The position numbers were made by a program, and so were the translations under genes. A DNA stretch of 64,000 bases from NCBI GenBank assembly GCA_037576195.1, contig CM075102.1, positions 21,758,745 through 21,822,744 of the forward strand, given 5' to 3'. Within the stretch, counting starts at the first letter, position 1, and every line of letters starts with the position of its first letter. Shown here piece after piece: positions 33,804 through 44,454 of this stretch. The notes beneath the pieces were generated by a model that was given only the letters and a program-made list of their open reading frames with translations, made no database searches and was not told the origin of the DNA. The DNA comes from Phytoseiulus persimilis (Eukaryota; Arthropoda; Arachnida; Mesostigmata; Phytoseiidae).

Positions 33804-36800
33804 CGTGCTCGTGCTCGTTGAGTGTTGACGTTTCTGGTCAACAAGCCGAGCGCTAGCCAGGCAGCGGCCGATCGTCGGCAGCCGAGGCTGCTCTGGTCGG
33901 ACAAAACCATGGAGTCTGAAAATGCTCTACGATCGGACTCCAATTGTTCATCCTGGGGTTCTGCTCCTCGTGGCGTTGAAAGAGTTTTCCGCACAGCGCT
34001 CGGGAGGAGCGTTCTCGCTGTAGGAGGAAGGGGACTATGGTCGGCTGGCTGGTTGACGAACGAGGCTTTGTAGTGGTTAACGGTGGGACTAAAAAGGTGC
34101 GTTAATCCACGAAATCGAGCAGCGAAGTGTGCAGAAAACGCCCATAGAGTTCGCTCGACTGGAAAGAAACTTCAGGCTCATGGGTGGGCCGAGTCTAGAC
34201 TTCGGTCGGATCAATCGTTGCTTATTTGAGACTGATGCGGAGCGATGCAGGAAATTGAACGCACCATAAGGTCTGTACAGAGTTCGCAGCATCTAGAGCA
34301 GAGCGAGCGATGTTGCTGATTGAATTTATGATGCTGAATTTTCTGCTGGGAACGGAGGAATCAAGTTCGCGACGCGCAGGCGAGGCCTCTATGTTTTTCG
34401 GTTAAGAGCGACGAGAAAACGATCGCACCACTCGATGAAACATGAAAATTCTCGAGACGCTTTCAATCTGGCTCCATGACGTGATTATAGGCTCTGCTGG
34501 ATAGACATCGGATATCGATGGGCTTCGCGCCGTCAGCGGTGAATCCCTCATCAGATTCGCTTCATCAGCGGAGGGAGGGGGGAGGGAATTCGACGAGAGC
34601 GATCCCGTTAAAATTGATATTGGAGGACAACGTTTTCAGATCGCCGCGGGTTAGTTCCTCTCTGACACAGAACGTCGACGTGGGAAAACGCCTCCCTGTT
34701 CGATATTCTCATTTTCCTTCCATGTTTTGACTTTTCAAGCAAAAACGTCTTGAAAGGCGCGAGAATGCAACTGTTCAAGAATACATTCAAGCTCTCACGA
34801 AAACTGTAACGCGAATGGATTCTGTTTCGGTTTCGTTCGCTTCACGAAATTTCCTTTCTCCCTCAACTGAAATGGCAGGTACTTGTCAGCCTTGTGGAGG
34901 ATAACATGCGCTATCGGCTCCCCGTCAAGTCCACGCGAGAAGAAAGCGAAACCTCAGTACTATGTTCCTTCGGAACCCGCTTTTTTTTCTCCTCGAAGAC
35001 GCACGAGGTAGGAACAGGGCGCGGATCTGAGAAGTAAAAAACGCCCGGTTCCTGCTTCCACTCTCTCTCGGTCGTCCAGCCTTCCCTGTCAAAATCGGGA
35101 GCGATAATCCTTGCACTTTTCAGGAAAAACGGAGATTTTTCGCCTCGTTTGTCGCTCCGTTGGACTGAAATAATCACAATGATGAGAAGCAAAACAAAGC
35201 TTTCCAACGTCAGCCTCCTCGGTGAGCCGGCGGATCGTTGGTACGGATGCCTGCACATGGTTGAGTATCTCTAGAAAATGGAGAACGCCACCGAGGGCGA
35301 AGAAAATCTCATTCGTCCGATGTAGAGAGTCGCGAGATGTGCTTTCGCCTGGAGGAATGCCGAAAATTTCAATGAACTGCCACCATTGGATGAGGCATGT
35401 TGAAGATCAGTATGTTATGACCAGAGCCATGGAGGCGGAAAACACTGTCGATTCTTTTTGGCTAGCAGGGCCTCAAATGGTTCGACCTTCTGAGCGGCAC
35501 CCTGGTTGAGACTCACAATTAATTAGAATCAATTCCTTGACCGGGCAGTGGATTGGACCCGGACAGAACGCCCAATTCATGGGCTTGAAAGCTCCCGTTT
35601 TTTACGATTTTTCCGAGAATCCGAGCCCCGAACTGGAACATTTACGATCGTGCCGTTGTAGCTGAGCGCTTAGCGGGAGGAGCTCGTTCAATCGAAGAGG
35701 ACCTGACATGCCATATTCTCATGCGCCCTCGGGTATCTGGTTCCGCGGCAGTGGGAAGAAGACGCATGGAGCTTTACGACATGGTGGGGAATACAACCAC
35801 CTGGACACAGGCTCTCGAACCGCGAGGAAACCTTTCGCCGGTGTGTAACGAACGAGAAGAGGAAGCACAAACGATCAGTCCGGAGCAAAGAGAACAAGCT
35901 GAAGAAAAGAAGCCTCGAGGAGGTAATGAGTTGTAGGCGTCGGCAGCGAACGGGGGGAATCTCTTGACCAAAGAACAGAAACCCGAGAAGCGAGTTGTCG
36001 CGTCGCGCCTCGATTGATTGCACTTCATCCACAACGGCGGATCTCGGATCATTCCGCTGCCGAACACAATGGCGGCGGAACCGGGTGCTCCCGACCGATA
36101 TGGTTCGATCCTATTCGAAAAGTAATCAAGATTGTCCCCAATATCCTGAACGGGTCCCATGTTCGAGAGCCCTTTCCGATTCATTTAAAAAGAATCGGAG
36201 ATTCCGAGCGGGTACCGCTGCTGGGGATTTTAGTTGCGGTACAAGCATAGATTCCGGGTACCCCTACAGGAAGCCAAGGAAAGCTAGAACAGCGGGAGGA
36301 GTCTAAAAACTCGGGGGATCACGGACGGGACCGCTTTCCACGATTTTACTCCAGTGAAAACGATCTGCTCACCTTGTTCTTGGCCTCCCGCACTGCCTCT
36401 TCTCGTTTTTCTGACCCGCGTTCCCCCATCCTCGATCCCTCGATGAGCAAACTACCTGGCGGGAGAGACTGTGGGGGTAGCGCCGCGCCGTAGGACGAAT
36501 GCCAGAGAGTGAGCGCGCAGGGATGGCTAGGACGAACCAGCGGACGGAAAGCTCCGAAGGAGACCGAAGACCGTATTTAAAATGCAGACCGACTGTCCTC
36601 GGATTCTGAGGTTAATTGCTTGGGGAGCTCCATCCGTGCTCTACGTCGGAATCTCGCCGCGAGAGCCTTCCTCTTTCTCCCTGACGAGCCCCAGATACGT
36701 GCTCCACGTAGACGGATGACGGCACTCAGGGGAGAACGCCGCCGAGAAGACACAGCCGACCGCTGTGCCCCGCTTAGGCGAAGTCTTGGAGAGCCGACCG

Positions 36801-38266
36801 ACCTTCGGTTCGGTTCAGTTGTGGAATCAACGTCAGGAGACGACGATCGATCAGCTTACAGAATCTGCTGCGGTCACTGCTGCAATTCTCAAGGGACCAG
36901 AAGTCACAAACGAAAACCATACAGCTAAACAATTCGACAGCTGTGCAATCCAGATGGGATCGATGGATATCGTGCTCGAAATATTGATGCTCTCCATGAT
37001 GGGAAGTCAAGGGCGAAAGAATCGAGCTCCACGTTGCGCGCTATGCGCTCCTCGGAAGCCGAATTCCAAGCTGATGATCTGTGGCAAGCAGCGCGTGGCG
37101 CGAACGAATGAGCCCGCTTCTATCCGAGATCCCAAATCCACTCGGAGCGTCTCAGACTTATTCCTAGGAGCTTGCGTTCTCCAGCTCGTCCAACCTTCCA
37201 AATTGTGAACACCGTTTTACGTGTTTGTGCGTCGAGACAGAACTTGTCAGGCATTGTCCGAGTTTGTCTCAGCAAAAGGTGACAAAGCAAACCCATCCGA
37301 TACCAAAGTTCCATGTTTGTCTACACTCGAAAGTTTACGCTCGAAAACAGTCGCGACAACACGGCGCAGTGTTCCAGCGCTTGTTGGAAGCTCGGATCGC
37401 CCTGAAGGCTATCGTCTTTCGATCGCCTGAGACGATGCCATTGTTCGCTTGCAACTTTTGGGCTATATGCTCCAGTCAGGTTTCAACATCATCGCTTGGT
37501 GTGACTGGAGGTGGTTTGGCTAAGGATTACACTTGGATTGATTACAATGGTTGAATGCATTTAAAAACAAAAACAGCTATCAAGATTCGGCAGACGTCCG
37601 TCGCCTCGGCACGCGGGCCAGAACCGAGATCTATCGAGATAAATGAGAAAAAATCGATGCCTGCCGTGCGATCAGAGAATCTGTCGTGGGTGGTGGCGCC
37701 TCCGAGAGCTAATTAAATTGGCTCCCTATTCAATCTAGGAGCCATCCATTTTCTTTAGACGCTCTCCGTCTTCATATTCCGGAAGGCCGAAACCCAAAAT
37801 TCCACCCCAAATACATACGAGACGTGCACTCCCTGACCCGATACGGAATGAGCAGAACGAGTCGTTGAAAAATGAGAGTCGTGCCCCGGAGGGAGGGTAC
37901 TTTCTCCCGCGTGGTGCGGAGTGGTAAAAAACTTTGACCGCAGGCTTCCTCAGAGTCGGGATTTCGGATCAACAGAATTTGAGCTCACACATGACTGTCC
38001 GAGAGCTTACCGAGAGGTTCCTCCCCCTTCCCGCGTTCACAAGTTATTTTATTCAGCGCTACTTCTCGTCCTTCGACCCGGAGCATCGTGTTTCGCACAG
38101 GAATTCCCTCGGCTGATTTTCGATTCTTGAGCAGCTCTCGATCGAGATACGAATGGATTGCCCCAGCGATACCGAATTTCAAGAAAACGAACTTCCCCAG
38201 AGCCCCGGAACAGCACCGATCATCCACGTCTCCTGGAAACGCCCGTAAATATATCATTCTCCTCGA

Positions 38267-38566
38267 GTGGAGGATACAACGACAGACGAATATGGGGGGG
38301 GGGGGGACGTTGAGATACGACCACGTCTGGGCCACCTCTGGTCGGGCCTCGAGCATTCTGACTCCGTCGAAGATGGAAGGCCCTGGTCCTTGACTGGAAC
38401 GCCTGAAAAGGCGGCGATCACAACGAGAAACCGGATTCATCGTCAATCATCACGGGAGCTGGTCATACGAGACGAGGAGGACATCTACTCGAGTGACGAA
38501 CGCAGAATCTCTGTCGAGTTAAGCGAGCAGTCCGAGCGAAATCGGAAAGAGGCTCTCACGGAATGA
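38267..38566 (+). CDS. Unidentified acidic/Ser-rich ORF, possible terminal exon
   Basis: A 99-codon frame without an ATG start. It is preceded by a pyrimidine-rich stretch ending in AG (attctcctcgag), so it could be a last exon. The composition is protein-like (IRDEEDIYSSDERRISVELS). The G13 run lies inside the frame. No partner exon or homology was recognised. Confidence 0.15.
   Translation: MEDTTTDEYGGGGDVEIRPRLGHLWSGLEHSDSVEDGRPWSLTGTPEKAAITTRNRIHRQSSRELVIRDEEDIYSSDERRISVELSEQSERNRKEALTE
38294..38306. repeat. G13 homopolymer
   Basis: Thirteen consecutive G on the plus strand. The run lies inside a small open frame (38267-38566), so its length would decide the reading frame there. Confidence 0.9.
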
Positions 38567-41500
38567 CAAACAATGAATTTGATAAAATCAAGGAACGACA
38601 CAATCTGAGGCCCAGGCGAGAGGAAGGAAATAACGAAAGACTCTTGCTGCGCGGTATCGCAGCAGATCATGCGGACACTGTTGTGATCCTGATTATGTTT
38701 GATACATGGAACTAACGGGAGAGAGATAGAGCAAGAGAGAGAGAAGAGGGAATACGACTTCGAGGTTTAGGAATTCAAGTAGAAGCAATAACAGCATGAG
38801 CGGGAGGGGATGCGGAGCAGCGACCGAGGAGACAGAACGCTCCGATAGCCTGCTGGGCTCGATATGATTCGGCACCCTGTGCTCGAGAGCAAATTGGCTT
38901 CCGAAACAGGGAATGTTTGTGGAGATCCTCTTGACCGGCAGAGCGAACTCTCACACACTTGTGATTCACCACAGTTGACTTTATGGCTTCAACGCCGTTT
39001 CCCGGTGACAAACAACTCATCATACCCCGCACTCCTACGGTCTGTCAGTCTGTTCTTCCGTCTGTTGCTGCTGCTGCACTAGGTCTCCGAGCTCCGCATC
39101 TCGGCCTCAACGGACCCGTGGTGCGTTGATGCGATTCGTGGATCTCATGTTCACTGTGGGGAGCGGCGATGTTCCATCTCGAAAAGCTCGCTCTGTTTCA
39201 TCGTCAGCGAGGCTCTCGAATATCGGCCCCTGGTAAAGCACGACGCGAAAGGACAGCGCGGCTCACGACTCAAAAGACGTATTTGACGCCGGAGAGCTTT
39301 CGATGGGAAGCTGGCAACTGAAGCGAGCCTCCATAACTTTCCGGATCCTCGAGGCAGTTTTCGACGGCTGTGTCCGCGGCACGATTTGACGCGGCTCACC
39401 AGCGCGGATGAACAGGTCTTCATCGGAATAATTGATGAATACAGCAACGTCCCTCTCTCGGTGACCCGACTCGCGGACAGCAGGGCACACGGCTGAGAGA
39501 TCTACCTGTCCGTCCGTCCGTCCGCCTGTCTGTCTACCTATCTCTCCGCTCTCAAGCTAGTTGCCTCCCTGGACAGAAACAGCAAAATGTGACCGCTCTG
39601 CGGCAGCCTGGTCGCCGAAGCCTGGCAGGGAATTCTATGTCAATCACCCGTAGACATCAAATCTGTTGTTAGCGTGTATCAACATACCGAATCTCTCGCT
39701 GAGCAGCTCCCGTCCTCTCAGGGATTCGAGCGTGCATGAACAGCGGGTCGCTTACGCAGGACATAGACCCGACTTGGAGCACCTACAACGAGAGCAGCCG
39801 TGGAGAAGGCAGCGTATTGAAAATCTGCACCTGCCCGAGGCCTCATTGATTCCTGTATCTGACTCATCCTGAGTCTTGATGTTGTCCTGAATGTAACAAA
39901 CTTCTTCAACAATGACAACCGCAGCAGCGGCGAGCTGATAAGATGCCCTTAGGTGTATGTCTAGAAAGAGAGTCGGGGAAGAAGCTCTCGATGAAGGAGG
40001 TGATCATGATGATCGTGTCGCGAAGAGTCGCTCCCTTCATTCAAAACCGGAGGTATGTCATCTGGGTCGATGAGCGTGGGGTGGAAGGTTCCGCGGCATA
40101 AAAGCCTCGTACTCATCTCTGCTCTCGCGCGCTCCTCGACTCGAACATTTATGCCTGTGTTTGTGAGGGTGGGAATGCGTCATGGATTGCGGACTCGACT
40201 TCACTCGAAAGCAACGTGAAACTCAATCTCGAAAAGCCATGTTCCGAAAAGAGACATCTCAGCCGTAACCTTGTAATCAGAGCGAAACGCACAAAGCACG
40301 CAGAGTGGAAAACAAAATGAAATATCGGCCGACAGGAAGCGGTGGAGAGGGGAACATTCCTCGAAAGGTTTGCCGCTTGAACAATTTTTACCGGGAGATG
40401 TTTGCCACTGGAATTTCACCAGTCCTCCTTCTACGATGAGCTCTTCCCGCTGAGCTGAGGAATTTCAACCTCAACGGCCGCTCTAATATCCGAACCCGTG
40501 GCTCTGATGTGCGTCGGTGCCCCATCATCCCCAGAACTCATCACGACTTAACCCCTGGAGTTAGCGGTGATGATTACTCATCATCTTGGTTTGCATCTTC
40601 ATTCATAATCGCAACCAGCGTCATCGGTCCTATCTTGATTCCCTGTAAGAGTTGCATCCGTCACTAATAAGCGTACTTCACGATGCTCTGAAAGATCTGT
40701 GCTCCCTAGCTTTTTTTTTCTTCTTCGGAAGTAGCGCCGATACTCCGTCCTTCATCGCCTCGCACGTGCACCGATGGCACGCTATCGTCACGATGATTCA
40801 TGTCCCTGTCGTCCTGGTCGATGTGCTCGCTGCCTGCAGGATGTTGCTGACTAGACCAGGGTAGTATGTTCCTGGCAGCAGGAGCATCATCTTCCAAATC
40901 TCCTCCGCTCTCCCAGTACTCATACCCCGCGATGACGAGTTTTATCCTGGAGCGACGCGCGCGACCCCGCTGCTTTTCAAACCATGATCGAAGCGAGCAT
41001 GATTAGGACGAGTCTTTGTCGAAAAAAGAAGGCCGATCGAGGACGAGATAGGAGTGGTGTCCCGATGCCCAGGACGATTTCAGGACACGTGCGCTCTGCG
41101 GCTAAAAGGAGCTTCTTCATAATAGCTTTAATGAGCGGAAAAGATAGAACTCCCTGTCGGACGAGTTCGGAACAGAACGGTGGGAGCAGAAGTGGGAAAA
41201 ATTGAGCGCGTCACTAATGGTATTATTCGATCGCAATGGAGTCGTTGAACTGCGTGATGTAATGCCTTGGATCACTTGGGGGCACGCACAATCGGAGCTG
41301 TTCCTTCCAGAGCCGTACATTGAGATTCTTTCTTATTCCAGTCTTGACTGGCTGCCGCATCAAACGCATCGACAATGCTAAATTCCCTGACAAGCGCGAG
41401 CCATGGGGCATCTCTGAACTCTGAATATCTGTCCCTGTTCCTGTGTCTCGACTTTTTCTCCTCCTGCAACGGTTCTTCAAAGGAATCAACTGGGGAACCA

Positions 41501-43369
41501 TGAATAGAAAAAATCTCAAAAGCGGAATAAAGTGGAGATGAGTAGTTTGAAGAAGAGTTTCCCGAAAACGTTGCTAGCAACAGATCTCCTGCGGCCCCCA
41601 TTGTCTCCTTTCGTGCAACGAGCTGGGACTGAGAGATCTGGTTCGATTCCTATCGGTGTTTTCGGAAGGCTGCGGACGCGATCCGAGGGCGCCTTCTGAA
41701 GCTGTGTTTGCCGAAACTCCCGGAATCCAAACGGAGCCAAGATTGATCTCGCGCACATACGGAGGAATAAATGACATCGAGGCATGAGCCATCTTCTCCT
41801 GATAGCAGAACGATCGAGCTTTCGATAGAAAACAGAATGCATAATTTTCGTCGAAATATGGGGAGATAAAGAATGAATAAATATCGGAGCTGATAAACAA
41901 TGGGATGAATCGATGACGATAGGCGGAGGGAGACGGATCACCCGCGCGTAGGTAGGTTCATTGCATGAGTGGAAGATCGAGTGGGCGTCCGAAGCTACAT
42001 CGACGAGTCTGAATCGTTATTGGCAAGATTATGTCTTAAAAACAGCCACAGCTTTACTCGGACTTGAGTCAGCCCGTGATGTGTTTACACAGCGCACGTG
42101 CAAGCTATCTAAATAAAGCTGTCGCCGGCTGAACCAAGGCGAGATTCCACCTTGAAGGGCTAGGTAGGATCTAACCGAGCGACTGAACAAGCTTCCATCC
42201 TGACTGATAAGCCAGGGTATGTCTCCCGGACGATATGCAGTCGCAGCAGCCGCACGTGCGAGATCTAGGCCACATTCAAGCATTTGGACTCCCAAAACCC
42301 CGACTCGTTCACTCCGGCCCTTCGCTGGAACCGTATGAAGGTATCGGAAGATATTCTCAAATCCCAAATGCTTCTCCCGACGGCTTAGCGTCCCGAAGAG
42401 GCTGGCTGAGAGTATGATAACCAGGGCGCATTCAGACCCTGCGGCGGGAATTCGTCCTTTCAGGATAACGCCTCTCTTCGTGGCAGGATTTTCGAAACGT
42501 CTCGGTGCTATGGTGACGATTTTTCAATTCATTTTTGTCTCGTCCTGTCGGAGGTTTGTTCATCAACGAGGCTGAACCTCCACATGGCCACCGGATGGAG
42601 TGTCCATCGAACTTCCGTTGATAACGGATACGTCATCACGACAAGTGATCAGAGTCTGGCTCTTTCAGTGCGCTCGAACACGCTCGACCATCTCCCTAAA
42701 CTCTGTGACTGAAAATGAGACGGCGTAAGCGCGCAAAGCAAGATTCCGTAGCCTTCCGTAGCAAGTAGCCTCGTAAGTGCGTGGAGTGCGGAATCTCGCT
42801 CGGGAATCCGCCGAAACGGTGGGTGCTTTCCGGAATCTCTCTCGGGTTTGTTTCGGTGAAAGACGTGAATGAAATGCGGGAGAAAGCCTTGAAATAGCCG
42901 GTAACTGGTCAGTTATGTTTGCCTGAATGAGAACATCTATCTGGATTGATTCCAGAGATTCGCTGCGCTCGAATCCGACCATATGCTCAAAATCAGAGAC
43001 GTGATAGAAATTGAATATAGATTCGTGAGCTACAGGGAGCTCTTCAGAAACAACCAGCACTCGAACCGTCACAGGAGAACTCTACGGAGGCCGCGTGCCT
43101 TGATCTCTGAGAGGAATGCAGAGTCGCTCGGGTTCGTCGGAGAGCATTCCGGATGGGAATCAGTGGAAGAGAAAGAATAACGGCCGAGTGGGTTCGGCGG
43201 AACGACAAAGAGAGGACAACGACTCGGAAAATAGGCTTCCATTGAAATGTGCATCCCAACAATCTATCACGGTTTGGAATTTCGAATCGCCGGAGATCAA
43301 CAGTGTTCTTTGTTGAACGAAGCTGCTCACGGCAGCGGCTTCGACCCGAACGCCCGGCGTTAATCGACC

Positions 43370-44188
43370 ATGTCGGGGACAATTATCCAACAAGGCAAGC
43401 CACTCACTGTCCAATTTTTCCAAGGATCCATCTGCAGGGAACACTCTTCGCATAAGCCTCGAGCGGCTCAGAGGGTGCTTTGCGAGCCTAAAGCTCAGCC
43501 GGGAGAGCCGAAAACTGCTACGCGATTTCACAAAGGAAACGCCTCGCACGGATACTTCAAACAACCGACCTTGAGCTCGATGCTGGCTAGAAGTCGTATC
43601 GCTGCAGGCTCCATGTCAAAGGACATCCTCCAATCTTCGGGACCTCTGTCAAAGGACCTCTCCATCATTCAGAGCTCAGTTCACGAAGGCGAATCCCACA
43701 AGATATAGGTTTTGGTCCCACAACTGACGGCAGGGATTACCTCCGGTGGACTCGGCGTCATGGGTTCAAGAACGGAACGCTCGAGAACCAGATTCCTTGG
43801 AGACCAAATCAGATGCTGTCCGACGACCTATCACACGAAGCAGCCGAAACCACACGAACCAGAGGAAAATACCGAAAATCAGCGATTAATGGGATGCAAG
43901 CCACGAACATACCTCTGCGCAGTTTGCTCGTTCGAGTTGTTTGGAGTTTTGATCAGCACCTATTTACTCTTCACGCTCTTTCCTCGAGAACAGTCTCCTC
44001 AGTTCCCTAGAAATTCCCACGATGATTCAAAGGGGAGAATTGTGGCGAGATCGAGCGAAAACTCTGGAGACCATTCAACGAGCATGGAAAATATATTTAT
44101 TTTTCAACTATCATTCCGTTCGAGCCACTGGCTTAGAGACAGCAACCTGAATATGTACAATATTGTTCTAAAACTAGTATTTGCATGA
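43370..44188 (+). pseudogene. Open frame interrupted by one TAG; possible broken or convergent gene
   Basis: From the ATG at 43370 one frame stays open for 273 codons to 44188 except for a single TAG at 43706-43708. The first part contains a short repeated motif (SMSKDILQSSGPLSKDL). The second has a hydrophobic stretch (CSFELFGVLISTYLLFTLFP) that could span a membrane. It would converge on the 3' end of CABIN1. No homology was recognised; chance or pseudogene are both possible. Confidence 0.2.
44096..44101 (-). terminator. Candidate poly(A) signal for CABIN1
   Basis: AATAAA on the minus strand about 180 nt past the exon 20 stop. A second AATAAA at 44291-44296 lies inside the coding sequence of terminal exon A. 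Confidence 0.4.
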
Positions 44189-44281
44189 GTATTTACACCA
44201 TGGCATCTGCTATGTTTCAAACTACTCGACTTCCTCGCCCCGAGTTCCCAGGATGAACTCTAATTGTGACTGAAAACCAAA

Positions 44282-44454
44282 TCATTTGCTTTTATTGCTC
44301 AGGGTGACAGTTATTCCTTTCGGGAGAATGGACGCGAGAGACTTCGGCACCGAAGGATCCTCAACGATCACACAATCGCTGTCGTCGCTATCGGCTCCAT
44401 CTGCTTGCTCAGCCCCTCCAGGAGCCGGAACTTCGTTTCGGGTTTTTTTGGTTT
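44282..44454 (-). CDS. CABIN1: CABIN1 exon 20: terminal exon A
   Basis: Acceptor caaatttctag, phase 1, stop TGA at 44282-44284. It encodes TKKTRNEVPAPGGAEQADGA, then DSDDSDCVIVEDPSVPKSLA and SILPKGITVTLSNKSK. The acidic-flanked VIV core resembles a SUMO-interaction motif, and GITVT resembles the PEITVT calcineurin docking site of vertebrate CABIN1. Exon 44491-44561 is an alternative end. Confidence 0.7.

Larger units (their letters stand above)
33101..44281. other. Gene-poor region between Robo and CABIN1
   Basis: No conserved gene was recognised. Unplaced open frames include 33168-33803 minus (211 codons, ATG start), 36765-37208 plus, 37985-38446 minus, 38267-38566 plus, 41272-41601 minus (ATG in the good context acaATGG), 42029-42367 minus, and 43370-44188 plus (interrupted by one TAG). 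Simple pyrimidine-rich repeats occur near 39508-39545. Splice signals joining any of these into a longer coding sequence were not found. Confidence 0.5.

Noticed and set aside
37225-37554. Segment reading QRLLEARIALKAIV, reminiscent of the AATF/Bfr2 family core
   Set aside because: Only about 20 residues resemble the family; none of the downstream AATF motifs occur nearby in any frame.
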